64,000 bases of DNA from Staphylococcus pseudoxylosus. Lineage in GTDB: Bacteria > Bacillota > Bacilli > Staphylococcales > Staphylococcaceae. Below are positions 10,737 to 22,542 of the stretch, in pieces. Under the pieces are notes generated by a model. The model had not been told where the DNA came from. It made no database searches and worked only from the letters and a program-made list of their open reading frames with translations. A program made the position numbers and the translations under genes. The stretch is taken from the NCBI RefSeq assembly GCF_003697915.1, contig NZ_RCVN01000004.1, positions 163,149 to 227,148 of the forward strand, given 5' to 3'. Numbering within the stretch: the stretch's first letter is position 1; each line of letters opens with the position of its first letter.

Positions 10737-11585
10737 CTAAAATAATTTTAATTGTTGTGGCGCTAATCCCTGATAATCTATGCCCAATAAGCGTTGATAG
10801 GTTTTAGCATTTTGGGCTGCATGTCCACCAGAATTATTATTAAAAACGACGTAAATATCTTTTGCTTTATGTTCTAGTACTTTCACTTTATCAATTAATG
10901 CTTTTAATTCTTGTTCACTATAATCATATAAATACCTTACTTCTCTCCAAGCATCATCCGTCATATCTTTTTTAGTCCATCCATGTACATTTCTTCCATG
11001 GTACCGTACAAATGCGGTTTCATTTGTAATGCGGTTAACCATGGGTATAGAACCTTGACCAACTTGAGGTTCATCACAAACCGCATGTATGATATCTTGT
11101 TGTGTTAAGAACGATAACGTTTCTTCTTTAAAAGACTCGTTAAACCAAGATTGATGTCTAAATTCTACACATACAGGAAAAGCTTCCAATTGTGCTCGAA
11201 TATAACGAATATACGTTATATTTTGAACAGTACAATCAAACCAAGGAGGAAATTGTACCAACACCATCGCAAGCTTATTTTCATCTTTTAATGGTTGAAG
11301 CATCATTTTGAACTGATCTACTAAAGTTTGTCTTGTCTCAGCAAAGTCATGGTAGTCTGCATGTAAAGTTAATGCTTGATGTATTTTCACTATAAATTTA
11401 AATCTTTCAGGTGTTTCTTTTATCCATTTTCTAATATTTCTCTCAGGTTGAATTGCATAATACGTTGCGTCCAATTCTACAATTGGAAAATGACTTGCAT
11501 ATGTAGCTAATTTATCCGTCTTACGCTGCAAGTCTTCATACAATGAATCATGGTCTCCCCAACCTGTTAACCCTATATTTATCAT
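10737..11585 (-). CDS. DUF72 family protein (YunF-like)
   Basis: A 282-residue TIM-barrel-like protein of the DUF72 family. Conserved blocks are LDATYYAIQ near residue 37, LVQFPPWF near 110, VEFRHQSW near 140, ARYHGRN-type FVRYHGRN near 193 and YVVFNNN near 246. No reaction is established for the family. It heads the three-gene leftward cluster with the permease ten bases downstream. Confidence 0.88.
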   Translation of the reverse strand: MINIGLTGWGDHDSLYEDLQRKTDKLATYASHFPIVELDATYYAIQPERNIRKWIKETPERFKFIVKIHQALTLHADYHDFAETRQTLVDQFKMMLQPLKDENKLAMVLVQFPPWFDCTVQNITYIRYIRAQLEAFPVCVEFRHQSWFNESFKEETLSFLTQQDIIHAVCDEPQVGQGSIPMVNRITNETAFVRYHGRNVHGWTKKDMTDDAWREVRYLYDYSEQELKALIDKVKVLEHKAKDIYVVFNNNSGGHAAQNAKTYQRLLGIDYQGLAPQQLKLF

Positions 11586-11757
11586 AGTATCACCAAGTTA
11601 ATGATACCACATATGTTTTAATGGATTCACTTGATTAAATTCAATTTACTATAACTTAAAAAAGTAAATCTTGATACTTTATGATTTATCGAATGTATTT
11701 AAAAATCTGATAATGACGTGATCATTTTAGTCAGTGTTAATTTTCAATAATAAAAAA

Positions 11758-11802
11758 GAGAAATAGTATTGAAATCAAAAGTTTAAAGTTGATTTCAATA
11801 CT
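11758..11802 (-). terminator. Terminator of the nitronate monooxygenase gene
   Basis: Perfect 14-base stem AGTATTGAAATCAA / TTGATTTCAATACT with a ten-base loop, followed leftward by a T-rich tract. It lies in the 316-base gap 11586-11901, about 100 bases past the stop. Nothing else is seen in this gap. Confidence 0.8.
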
Positions 11803-11901
11803 ACTCCTCATTGCTTAAAAACACTATTTTCAAATTTTTTTAGCTATGCTATAGCTTAATAAGCAATTTACATATTGTGCTTATCATATATTTATAGTTA
11901 T

Positions 11902-12969
11902 TCACTGATTCAATAGTTGGTTTGCTTGTTGTACAATACGTTCCATCAATGCTGATGCCGACGAACATTGCGCCAATCTAGGACTTTGTCCACTCCATAA
12001 ATGTGTCCACTGCGCATTACCTTCTCTAGCCGCTTCTTTACGAATTGCGCTAGTTAATTGATTTTGTATAGGGTAATCTGGGATATCTTCATTATATTCA
12101 CCCATTTCATGGATAAACTCATTATCTATACCTCTCGCAGGTTTACCAGTAAAGACATTTGTAACTACAGTATCTGTTTCTTTACTATGTTGGATTGCAT
12201 TTTTATAAAGTTGGCTTGCACCACTTTCCTCGGATGTTAAAAATGCCGTACCCATTTGTATGCCTTCAGCGCCTAAAACCATACTAGCGACCATACCTCT
12301 GCCATCCATAATACCACCTGCTGCAACGACAGGTATACTCACCTGGTCGACAATTTGAGGTATGAGTGACATCGTACCTATGAGAGGAGTGAGATTGCTG
12401 GATGTTTCTGTAAAAGCGCCCCTATGGCCACCTGCCTCACTGCCCTGGGCTATGATAGCATCCATACCTGCACTTTCATTAGCAATCGCTTCCTCCACAC
12501 TTGTAGCCGTTCCTATGACTTTAATATTTCTTTCTTTTAATCTGGTAAGTATTGATTGTTCAGGAATGCCAAATGTAAACGAAACTACAGGCACGCCTTT
12601 TTCAATCACGATATCAATCGTATCTTCAAACTGCTGTTTCTCACTTATATTAACAATAGGTTCATCTATATTTAATGCTCTGCGATATGGTTTTAACCAA
12701 GCATTCATGTGCTCTACTTTTTCAGGAATAAATAACTTCTCACTAGGCACAAACAAGTTCACTGAATAAGGTAAATCAGTTAATTGTTGCACATTAGTGA
12801 TTTCTTTTTCCAGTCGCTCTGCACTAAAATAGCCTGCGCCAATCGTTCCTAATCCACCACTATTACTCACTGTCGCAACTAATTCAGGCGTGGTCGATCC
12901 TGCCATGCCAGCTTGTATAATTGGATATTTAATATTTAATAATTTAGTAACTCTAGACGATAATTCCAT
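11902..12969 (-). CDS. Nitronate monooxygenase family flavoprotein
   Basis: FMN-dependent TIM-barrel enzyme of the 2-nitropropane dioxygenase family, 355 residues, oxidising toxic nitronates. Family marks are PIIQAGMAG near residue 16, [11 protein letters not shown] near 173 (flavin and catalytic His region), PVVAAGGI near 213 and [12 protein letters not shown] near 233. The gene stands alone, with its own terminator downstream and a CNNM gene upstream in the same direction. Confidence 0.9.
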   Translation of the reverse strand: MELSSRVTKLLNIKYPIIQAGMAGSTTPELVATVSNSGGLGTIGAGYFSAERLEKEITNVQQLTDLPYSVNLFVPSEKLFIPEKVEHMNAWLKPYRRALNIDEPIVNISEKQQFEDTIDIVIEKGVPVVSFTFGIPEQSILTRLKERNIKVIGTATSVEEAIANESAGMDAIIAQGSEAGGHRGAFTETSSNLTPLIGTMSLIPQIVDQVSIPVVAAGGIMDGRGMVASMVLGAEGIQMGTAFLTSEESGASQLYKNAIQHSKETDTVVTNVFTGKPARGIDNEFIHEMGEYNEDIPDYPIQNQLTSAIRKEAAREGNAQWTHLWSGQSPRLAQCSSASALMERIVQQANQLLNQ

Positions 12970-13024
12970 TTAATCTGCCCCTTTGTCTTTTTAACAAAAT
13001 AACATCATTAAATCATGATTAAAA

Positions 13025-14050
13025 TCACATATTATTTTTATTGTACGCCTTCATTTGTTCCTCTAGTTTTTCATTTTCTTCTTCATCCATCTCATCTTCT
13101 ATTTCCATACCTAACATTTCTTCAATTAGGTCTTCGTGAGAAACAATAGCTTCTGTACCACCATACTCATCTAATACAATGGCTAAATGTTTACGTGAAA
13201 CTGTCATTTTCCTCAACACCCATTCAGCACGATTATGCTCATTCACAAATAAAGGCTCGGATGTATATTTTAAAATATCATTCTCAGGTTCACGGCTCCA
13301 TGCTAATAAATATTTAGAATGAAAAATACCTATAACTTGATCAATATCTTTACCATATACAGGATAACGTGTATATGGATTAGAAACTACAGTATCATAA
13401 GCTTCTTCATACGATATATCTGAAGGAAATGCAGTAACATTTATGCGTGGCGTTGTATCAATGTCTGTAATCTTTAATTGCTCAAAATCCATAACCCCTT
13501 GAATACGATTACGCTCCATTTCATTAAATGCGCCTTCGCTACCTGCAATGGTAACCATCTGTCTAATCTCTTCTTTTGAATAACGTTGTTGCTCTTCCTG
13601 TCCTTTAGATAAAAATCGGTTAATTGCATCTGTCATACCATTAAGAATTTTAGTGATTGGTTTAAATATTAAGACGAAAAACGATATAGGTGTATACACT
13701 AAACGTGAAATTCTATCTGGATATGTAGCTGCAATTGACTTAGGAATTACTTCTGAAATAACAATGATGACTACCGTTGTTACTGCCGTTGCAATACCAA
13801 CATTTAAACCCAAGTCTACTGCTAATATTGTAACTAACGTAGGTAAAATAATATTCGCGATATTATTTCCAATGAGTATCGCCGTGATAAATTCACTTGG
13901 TTTTGTTAATAATTTTGATAATTTCCCCGCTTTTTTATTTCCCTCTTGAGCATCTGTTTGTATTTTCATCCTGTTTGCAGCAGTTAATGCAGTTTCACTT
14001 CCCGAAAAGAAAAATGAAGCAAACAAAAGTATGATTATACCAATAACCAT
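13025..14050 (-). CDS. CNNM/DUF21 and CBS-domain membrane protein
   Basis: 341 residues. Four N-terminal hydrophobic segments form the CNNM (DUF21) domain, with FFSGSETALTAANR near residue 14. A CBS pair (about 185-310) follows, with an acidic C-terminus. The family (CorC/HlyC/TlyC; CNNM in animals) is linked to magnesium efflux and cation homeostasis, and a staphylococcal relative (MpfA) protects against high magnesium. There is no C-terminal CorC-HlyC domain, so this is the short form. A paralogue lies at 22543-23571. Confidence 0.88.
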   Translation of the reverse strand: MVIGIIILLFASFFFSGSETALTAANRMKIQTDAQEGNKKAGKLSKLLTKPSEFITAILIGNNIANIILPTLVTILAVDLGLNVGIATAVTTVVIIVISEVIPKSIAATYPDRISRLVYTPISFFVLIFKPITKILNGMTDAINRFLSKGQEEQQRYSKEEIRQMVTIAGSEGAFNEMERNRIQGVMDFEQLKITDIDTTPRINVTAFPSDISYEEAYDTVVSNPYTRYPVYGKDIDQVIGIFHSKYLLAWSREPENDILKYTSEPLFVNEHNRAEWVLRKMTVSRKHLAIVLDEYGGTEAIVSHEDLIEEMLGMEIEDEMDEEENEKLEEQMKAYNKNNM

Positions 14051-14246
14051 AAATTCATGACTCCTTTAATAAGCTTTATTAATAAATTCACTTTCATATT
14101 ATTTCCCATTTTAATAACTTTATAAACGCATTGTTCTTGTAATTTAACATATCGTTTCCCAGTAAAAAGCACTCACATTTGATAGCTAATTGTTACAGGT
14201 AAATATGTTATGATAAGGAAAATAATACAGGATAGGAGTTGTTCAT

Positions 14247-14513
14247 ATGGCTAAGGTAACGCAGTGCCAAAGTTGTGGGATGCCTATAGATAAAAAAACG
14301 TCTGCAGGAACAGAAAGTGATGGTACAGCATCAGAAAAATACTGTCATCATTGTTATCAAAATGGTTCATTTACTTTGGATCTTGGATTTGATGATATGT
14401 ACGAGTATAATCTAAAAAGATTTCAAGAATCAGACATGAATAAAATACAAAAATTCTTTTTAAACAAAATGTATACTAAAAAATTTATGGCCAAGTTAGA
14501 TCGCTGGAAATAA
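14247..14513 (+). CDS. Putative zinc-ribbon protein
   Basis: 88 residues. The N-terminal zinc ribbon has CQSCGMP at about residue 7 and YCHHCYQNG near 33, a four-cysteine pattern of the putative zinc-ribbon domain family found in many Firmicutes. The rest is basic and helical. The start ATG follows ATAGGAG by eight bases. Function unknown. It stands alone, with a long perfect hairpin 200 bases downstream. Confidence 0.82.
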   Translation: MAKVTQCQSCGMPIDKKTSAGTESDGTASEKYCHHCYQNGSFTLDLGFDDMYEYNLKRFQESDMNKIQKFFLNKMYTKKFMAKLDRWK

Positions 14514-14717
14514 CACACGCTAGCAGCATGTTAAAAACACGTAATCAATCGAATTATTTAAGCCACTTTTAAACAATTCGACTTAAGTTTAAAAAAGTAT
14601 GAGCATACACATAGTTGAGTCAGTCTTATTTAATATTATTTTTCTAAAATGCTCTTACTCATGGACCTGTTGTTTTAAACAGTCACAATGTAAATAACAT
14701 TATATTCCAAAATATAC
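14514..14717. other. Non-coding stretch before hairpin
   Basis: Part of the 356-base gap between the zinc-ribbon gene and the convergent GNAT gene. AT-rich with no credible ORF. The only structures are a short CTGTT/AACAG repeat near 14668 and the long hairpin at 14718-14777. Confidence 0.5.
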
Positions 14718-14777
14718 AAAGGAGTGAACATATGAAATCATAACAGTTACCTTGATTTCATATGTTCACTCCTCTTT
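14718..14777. terminator. Long perfect hairpin between convergent genes
   Basis: A near-perfect stem of about 23 bases (starting AAAGGAGTGAACATATGAAA, its complement ending CACTCCTCTTT) around a 12-base loop. It lies between convergent genes and probably terminates both. Unusually, one arm holds a full ribosome binding site and ATG, followed by AAA TCA TAA, a three-codon ORF. Confidence 0.7.
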
Positions 14778-14869
14778 ATAGCTGAATAATAGTCTTAATA
14801 AACATTTCCTTATATTGATAGCTCATGCATACATCAATCACAATCTAAGAATATACAATTTTCAATAAC

Positions 14870-15397
14870 TTAAATCATAACTTTTTCAAATTTAAAAAAC
14901 TCAAATTCTTTTTCTACTCCATTCACATCAAACATTTCTTTATAAAATCCTGTAATGTGAAAATTGCATTTATTTACGTAGAAATGGATATTACGCTTTT
15001 CAAAATAAGGTGTATGTAATTCCCAAACTTTAGTTTCTGGAAAATGATTTTCAATCGCTTTCCAAACTTTAGTTCCAATCCCTTTTCCGTGTACATTGTC
15101 ATTAATATATAATGTATCGACATGGTTTCTGTTATTTTCTTTATCTATTTCAAAGATAGCACCACCAATATTCTCACCATTTAAATAAAAATAATAAATA
15201 TGGGCGTTATCTGAATAAAAAGATTCATTATAATCTTGTTCTGATGGAACTGGTGCAAAATTTTCTGGATGTGCTTGTTCAGGGAATGTTTCTTTAAGCC
15301 CTTTCAAAAATGACAATGAAGATTGTTTTTTGAAAGCTTCGAATTCATCCTTTTTAACGCGTGCTAATTGTATTTCGCTAAGTCTCTGCTCTGTCAC
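14870..15397 (-). CDS. GNAT family N-acetyltransferase
   Basis: 175-residue cytoplasmic acetyl-CoA-dependent transferase. The acetyl-CoA binding motif A is visible as VHGKGIGTKVW near residue 110 (Q/R-x-x-G-x-G/A type), and motif B as YVNKCNFHITGFY near 145. The GTG at 15395-15397 is chosen because GAGGGGAG lies eight bases upstream; an in-frame TTG further out overlaps this site. The substrate is unknown. Confidence 0.85.
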   Translation of the reverse strand: MTEQRLSEIQLARVKKDEFEAFKKQSSLSFLKGLKETFPEQAHPENFAPVPSEQDYNESFYSDNAHIYYFYLNGENIGGAIFEIDKENNRNHVDTLYINDNVHGKGIGTKVWKAIENHFPETKVWELHTPYFEKRNIHFYVNKCNFHITGFYKEMFDVNGVEKEFEFFKFEKVMI

Positions 15398-15464
15398 GTA
15401 TATTACTCCCCTCAAAAAAGTAAAAGCTATGAGTTCATTAATATTTTGTTATTTTCAAAATAAA

Positions 15465-15537
15465 AAACACGAAATGATACGTAATTTTAACAACATTTAA
15501 AGATAAATGCTATCAATTTAGTATCACTTCGTGCTTT
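15465..15537 (-). terminator. suf operon terminator
   Basis: A 16-base stem with one mismatch (AAAGCACGAAGTGATAC with GTATCATTTCGTGTTT read leftward) and a loop of about 40 bases ends in a T-rich tract. It starts about 35 bases after the sufB stop. Confidence 0.75.
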
Positions 15538-15571
15538 TAATATTATCCAACGGTGATTTCAATGGTTAAAT

Positions 15572-16969
15572 TTAACCGATTGAACCTTCCATTTCAAATT
15601 TAATTAAACGGTTCATCTCTACCGCATATTCCATCGGTAATTCTTTTGTAAATGGTTCAATGAAGCCCATTACAATCATTTCAGTCGCTTCTTCTTCAGA
15701 AATACCACGACTCATCAAGTAGAATAATTGTTCTTCAGATACTTTTGAAACTTTCGCTTCATGTTCTAAAGAAATATTATCATTGAATACTTCGTTGTAA
15801 GGAATTGTATCTGAAGTAGATTCATTATCTAAGATTAAAGTATCACATTCGATGTTTGAACGTGCACCCTTAGCTTTACGTCCAAAGTGAACGATACCAC
15901 GATAAACAACTTTACCGCCATCTTTAGAAATTGATTTAGAAACAATTGTTGAAGAAGTATTTGGCGCTTTATGAATCATCTTAGCACCAGCATCTTGTAC
16001 TTGTCCTTTACCTGCAAATGCAATAGATAAAGTACTTCCTTTGGCACCTTCACCCATCAATACACAGTTAGGGTATTTCATCGTTAATTTAGAACCTAAG
16101 TTACCGTCAACCCATTCCATGTTACCATTCTCATGAACTAACGTACGTTTTGTAACTAAGTTATAAACGTTGTTTGCCCAGTTTTGGATTGTTGTGTAAC
16201 GAACATGTGCGTCTTTATGAACGATGATTTCAACTACTGCTGAGTGAAGAGAGCTTGTTGAGTAAACAGGAGCTGTACAACCTTCAACATAGTTAACAGA
16301 TGCGCCTTCATCAGCGATGATTAATGTACGTTCAAATTGTCCCATATTTTCAGAGTTAATACGGAAATATGCTTGTAATGGTGTATCTAATTTAATGTTT
16401 TTAGGTACATAAATAAATGAACCACCAGACCAAACAGCTGAGTTTAATGCTGAGAACTTGTTGTCAGCAGCAGGCACAACTGTTGAGAAATATTGTCTGA
16501 ATAACTCTTCGTTTTCTCTTAATGCACTATCTGTATCTTTAAAGATAATTCCTTTATCTTCAAGTTCTTTTTCCATATTATGGTAAACAACTTCAGATTC
16601 ATATTGTGCAGAAACACCAGCAAGGTATTTTTGTTCTGCTTCAGGAATACCTAATTTATCAAACGTACGTTTGATTTCTTCAGGTACTTCATCCCATGAA
16701 CGTTCTGTATTTTCAGATGGTTTAACATAGTAAGTGATATCATCGAAGTCCAATTCAGATAAATCTCCACCCCATTGTGGCATCGGCATTTTGTAGAATT
16801 GTTTTAATGATTTCAATCTATAGTTAAGCATCCATTCTGGTTCATCTTTCATGCTTGAGATTTCACGGACAATATTTTCCGTCAAACCACGTTCTGATCT
16901 AAAAATGGAAACATCTTCATCATGGAAACCATATTGATAATCCCCAACATCAGGTGCTTTTTTAGCCAT
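15572..16969 (-). CDS. sufB: Fe-S cluster assembly scaffold SufB
   Basis: Core scaffold protein (465 residues) of the SufBCD complex, on which Fe-S clusters are built with sulfur from SufS/SufU. The right-handed beta-helix core and the C-terminal helical domain with [20 protein letters not shown] near residue 405 are intact. It is the last gene of the leftward sufC-D-S-U-B operon, 178 bases after sufU. SufD (18977-20284) is a paralogue sharing the [14 protein letters not shown] C-terminus. Confidence 0.97.
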   Translation of the reverse strand: MAKKAPDVGDYQYGFHDEDVSIFRSERGLTENIVREISSMKDEPEWMLNYRLKSLKQFYKMPMPQWGGDLSELDFDDITYYVKPSENTERSWDEVPEEIKRTFDKLGIPEAEQKYLAGVSAQYESEVVYHNMEKELEDKGIIFKDTDSALRENEELFRQYFSTVVPAADNKFSALNSAVWSGGSFIYVPKNIKLDTPLQAYFRINSENMGQFERTLIIADEGASVNYVEGCTAPVYSTSSLHSAVVEIIVHKDAHVRYTTIQNWANNVYNLVTKRTLVHENGNMEWVDGNLGSKLTMKYPNCVLMGEGAKGSTLSIAFAGKGQVQDAGAKMIHKAPNTSSTIVSKSISKDGGKVVYRGIVHFGRKAKGARSNIECDTLILDNESTSDTIPYNEVFNDNISLEHEAKVSKVSEEQLFYLMSRGISEEEATEMIVMGFIEPFTKELPMEYAVEMNRLIKFEMEGSIG

Positions 16970-17147
16970 TTAAATCACTCCTTTTATATATTAAAAACGA
17001 CTTACGTGCAAAATCATTTGTGTATTACTTTTTATATGCTGTTAAATAGGCAATGTATTAAACCTTTAACTACATTAGATATCATGTTGTAATCCCTAGT
17101 TTGAATGGAATTTTACACATTGTCAATGCATCAACTTCAGTTTAATC

Positions 17148-18879
<1,732 letters not shown>

Positions 18880-18976
18880 TCAGTCACAATTGATAGATCG
18901 TTATACTATCTTTGTCGCTACGGTCAAAATTGGACTTCCCGCTTTAATTACTATTGTCTTAACTTCAATTTTAAGT

Positions 18977-20284
18977 CTATTTATTTACTTTTAATTCAAT
19001 TACTTCACGTAATTGACGTTTAACATCTTCAATTGGTAGTTCACGAACTACTGGATCTAAGAAACCATGAATAACTAGGCGCTCTGCTTCTTGACGAGAA
19101 ATACCACGACTCATTAAGTAGTATAATTGCTCTGGGTCAACGCGACCAACTGAAGCTGCGTGTCCTGCTTCTACATCATCTTCATCAATTAATAAAATTG
19201 GATTAGCATCCCCACGAGCATTTTCAGATAACATCAATACACGAGATTCTTGGTTAGCATTTGATTTAGCGCCACCATGTTTGATGTAACCAATACCATT
19301 AAATACTGTTGAGGCACCTTCAAGCATAACACCATGTTTTAAAATATAGCCATTTGTTTCTTTACCATATTGTACAATTTTTGATGTTAAATTAACTTTT
19401 TGGCTACCTGTACCAACAACAACAGATTTTAATTCACTTTCTGAACGGTCACCAATTAAATTAGTTGTATTATCAATAATCTGGCTACCTTCATTCATAA
19501 GTCCAAGTGCCCAATTAATTGTAGCATCTGCTTGAGTAACACCACGGCGGATAATATGACCAGTAAAGCCTTTATCTAAATAATCTACAGAACCATAAGT
19601 GATTTTTGAGTTTGCTCCTGCATTTACTTCTGAAATGATATTCAATTGGTTGCCTTCGCCACTAGCATTTGATAGATAGTTTTCAACATATGTCACTTCT
19701 GCACTTTCCTCTGTGCTAATAATGACATGATTGTAGAAACTTGCTTGTTCATCGTCATGTAAGACAACATACTGAATTGGGTGTTCTACAACTACATTTT
19801 TAGGCACATATACAAATACGCCACCGTTTAATAATGCTGTGTGTAATGCTGTTAATCTGTGTTCATCAACAGTAACAGTTTCATTCATGAAATATTGTTT
19901 TACTAAATCTGGATGATTAATTAATGCCTCAGATAAACCTTCAACAATAACGCCATCATTTTTTGCAGAATCAGAAACTTTAGTAAAAGCCAATGTATTA
20001 TTATGTTGAATAACCAAATTCTCAGAGTTATCTATATCGATAATATCTTTTACTGCTTCTGGTAATTCTTCTAACGTATGGTATACGCTACCTGTTGTTT
20101 CGTGTTGCTTAAATGAGTCAAAATCCCATCTGTTAATTTTTGTTTTATCTGGTTTTGGCATTTCTAAAGTTTCAGTTAATTTTAACGCTTCTTTACGTAA
20201 TTCTGTTAGCCAAGTAGGTTCATTATGGGCTTGTGAATATTCAACTAGTTGCGCTTCAGAAATGTTCAAAGTTTCAGTCGTCAT
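18977..20284 (-). CDS. sufD: Fe-S cluster assembly protein SufD
   Basis: 435-residue partner of SufB in the SufBC2D scaffold. The C-terminal block near residue 395 ([17 protein letters not shown]) parallels SufB. The ATG at 20282-20284 follows GGGAGGAAA and gives the usual family length; the 18 codons upstream in frame have no ribosome binding site. It is second in the operon, about 100 bases after sufC. Confidence 0.96.
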   Translation of the reverse strand: MTTETLNISEAQLVEYSQAHNEPTWLTELRKEALKLTETLEMPKPDKTKINRWDFDSFKQHETTGSVYHTLEELPEAVKDIIDIDNSENLVIQHNNTLAFTKVSDSAKNDGVIVEGLSEALINHPDLVKQYFMNETVTVDEHRLTALHTALLNGGVFVYVPKNVVVEHPIQYVVLHDDEQASFYNHVIISTEESAEVTYVENYLSNASGEGNQLNIISEVNAGANSKITYGSVDYLDKGFTGHIIRRGVTQADATINWALGLMNEGSQIIDNTTNLIGDRSESELKSVVVGTGSQKVNLTSKIVQYGKETNGYILKHGVMLEGASTVFNGIGYIKHGGAKSNANQESRVLMLSENARGDANPILLIDEDDVEAGHAASVGRVDPEQLYYLMSRGISRQEAERLVIHGFLDPVVRELPIEDVKRQLREVIELKVNK

Positions 20285-20385
20285 ACTTTTTTCCTCCCAT
20301 TTGATGATTGTATGATTTAATTCATCGGTATAAATCAAGACCTTAAATCTTCATCTAAATTAATATGTTTAATATGAATTGAGAC

Positions 20386-21147
20386 TTATTCTGTAGCACC
20401 ATACTCTTCTTTAACCCATTCGTAACCTTCTTCTTCAAGACGCTTAGCTAATTCTGGACCACCAGAAGTAACTACTTTGCCGCCATACATAACGTGAACA
20501 TGATCAGGCGTAATGTAATTTAATAGACGTTGATAGTGCGTGATAATTAATGAGCCAAATTCGTCTCCACGCATTTGGTTGATCCCTTTAGAAACAACTT
20601 TTAATGCATCAATATCTAAACCTGAGTCAATTTCATCTAAAATAGCGAATTTTGGTTCTAACATCATTAATTGAAGAATTTCATTACGTTTCTTCTCACC
20701 GCCAGAGAAACCTTCATTTAAGTAACGTTGTGCCATATCTTGATCGATATCTAAGTAATCCATTTCTTTATCAAGTTTTTTGATAAATTGCATTAAATTA
20801 ATTTCTTCACCTTCTTCACGTTTAGCATTTATTGCTGAACGCATGAAGTCTGCATTTGTTACACCAGTGATTTCTGATGGATACTGCATTGCTAAGAAAA
20901 GACCAGCTTTTGCACGTTCGTCAACTTCTAATTCTAAGATATTAACGCCGTCTAAGATTACTTCCCCTTTTGTTACTTCAAAGCTTGGGTGACCCATGAT
21001 TGCTGATGATAATGTTGATTTACCAGTACCATTTGGTCCCATAACTGCGTGTATTTCACCTGTGTTAATTGTTAAATTAACACCCTTTAGAATCTCTTTA
21101 TCTTCTATAGACACATGTAGGTCTTTAATTTCTAATGTTGATGGCAT
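20386..21147 (-). CDS. sufC: Fe-S assembly ATPase SufC
   Basis: 253-residue ABC-type ATPase of the SufBC2D complex. Walker A is GPNGTGKST near residue 37, the signature is FSGGEKKRNE near 149 and Walker B is FAILDEIDSGLD near 171. The ATG follows GGAGGGAATAT. It is the first gene of the suf operon, about 40 bases after the promoter noted at 21188-21216. Confidence 0.97.
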   Translation of the reverse strand: MPSTLEIKDLHVSIEDKEILKGVNLTINTGEIHAVMGPNGTGKSTLSSAIMGHPSFEVTKGEVILDGVNILELEVDERAKAGLFLAMQYPSEITGVTNADFMRSAINAKREEGEEINLMQFIKKLDKEMDYLDIDQDMAQRYLNEGFSGGEKKRNEILQLMMLEPKFAILDEIDSGLDIDALKVVSKGINQMRGDEFGSLIITHYQRLLNYITPDHVHVMYGGKVVTSGGPELAKRLEEEGYEWVKEEYGATE

Positions 21148-21187
21148 ACATATTCCCTCCGTATTATATGATATGTTTTTCCTATCT

Positions 21188-21216
21188 AGTTTATAATAAT
21201 TTTAATCTGCAGTCAA
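21188..21216 (-). promoter_or_regulatory. Predicted suf operon promoter (sigma-A)
   Basis: Read leftward, TTGACT at 21211-21216, a 17-base spacer and TAAACT at 21188-21193. The -35 matches consensus at five of six positions with ideal spacing, about 40 bases before the sufC ATG. The rest of the 364-base gap to 21511 is AT-rich, with no ORF and no riboswitch that I recognise. Confidence 0.72.
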
Positions 21217-21511
21217 AAGACTGAGCACTTGTTACATCATCTAATTATAACGTAGTTATATATGAATATAAACCTTTTCTAGTGCTAAATTAAAATCGTT
21301 ATTAAAACACAATAATTTTCGATAATAATACTATGATTTCTGTAAATGATAAAAGCATCCTTAATGTTCTCAATACATTAAATACTCTTTTTCATATTAA
21401 TTCGCATTATAAATATGGTATCTACATCATTTAGTTTCTTTGTGTTTATAATATTGTATTTCACTTTTTTATGCTAATATCATTACTACATTATTAAAAA
21501 AGGAGAAAGAT

Positions 21512-22360
21512 ATGTCAAAAATTAAATGGTCTAATTTACGGAAAGGTTTTGCAATGGGTACGACTGATTTAGTCCCCGGAGTAAGTGGCGGAACAATTGC
21601 ACTGTTGCTAGGTATCTATGATGATTTCATACGTTCCGTTAGTGGGATTTTTTCAAAACGGTTTTGGGAAAGTCTGAAATTCTTAATTCCTATTGGTCTA
21701 GGTATGGTTATCGCAATTGGAGTATTAAGTAAACTCATTAATTACTTACTCAGTACACACACAGTACCAACAATGTTCTTTTTTGTTGGGCTTATCGGGG
21801 GAATTATTCCTTACCTATTGAAAACGTCTAAATTCAAGCAAACGTTTAGTATACAGCATTATATATTATTGTTATTAGGTATCGTTATTATTGTAGTTAT
21901 TACATTACTCAATAACGGAGATAAGCACGCTGGTGAAACTTTAACATTAAATTCTTGTTTAATAATCAAATATTTTATAGCAGGTATGTGTGCTTCTAGT
22001 GCCATGTTATTACCTGGCATTTCAGGTTCATTCATGTTACTCGTCTTTGGCGTTTATGGCACAGTAATGTTTGCTATTTCAGAATTCATGTCTTTAAACT
22101 TTGCGGCAATACCTGTTTTATTAACTGTAGGTTTGGGTGTGATTTGCGGATTTTTATTCTCAAGTAAATTAATTCAGTATCTACTATCCTATTATACCTT
22201 TCTCACATACGCGCTTATTATAGGTTTTGTAGTTGGCTCACTTTACGCCGTGTTCCCAGGACTACCTGGTACATTTATAACTTGGATAATTTCAATCATC
22301 ACACTTATATTAGGATTTGTTATTAGTTTTAAACTAGGAAAAATTACAGCAAATGACTAA
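21512..22360 (+). CDS. popT: DUF368 polyprenyl-phosphate translocase
   Basis: 282-residue integral membrane protein of the DUF368 family with about eight segments. Family motifs are PGVSGGTIALLLGIYDDF near residue 22 and its repeat MLLPGISGSFMLLVFGVY near 165. DUF368 proteins (PopT in S. aureus) have been shown to return undecaprenyl phosphate across the membrane for reuse in wall synthesis; assignment here is by family. The ATG follows AAAGGAGAAAG. Confidence 0.85.
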   Translation: MSKIKWSNLRKGFAMGTTDLVPGVSGGTIALLLGIYDDFIRSVSGIFSKRFWESLKFLIPIGLGMVIAIGVLSKLINYLLSTHTVPTMFFFVGLIGGIIPYLLKTSKFKQTFSIQHYILLLLGIVIIVVITLLNNGDKHAGETLTLNSCLIIKYFIAGMCASSAMLLPGISGSFMLLVFGVYGTVMFAISEFMSLNFAAIPVLLTVGLGVICGFLFSSKLIQYLLSYYTFLTYALIIGFVVGSLYAVFPGLPGTFITWIISIITLILGFVISFKLGKITAND

Positions 22361-22542
22361 TGATTTTTAATTTGTATCCTATTTGACTACAAATTAAACT
22401 CATAGTCATTCAATTTATCGTTCAACTACGTTATTTCACATAAAGTAATTCTTTACACTAGCTATGAACTCGTACTTTTTATATAATAGAATACCAATCA
22501 GAAATGATTGAATAACAACATATCGGAGGAATTAATTAATTT

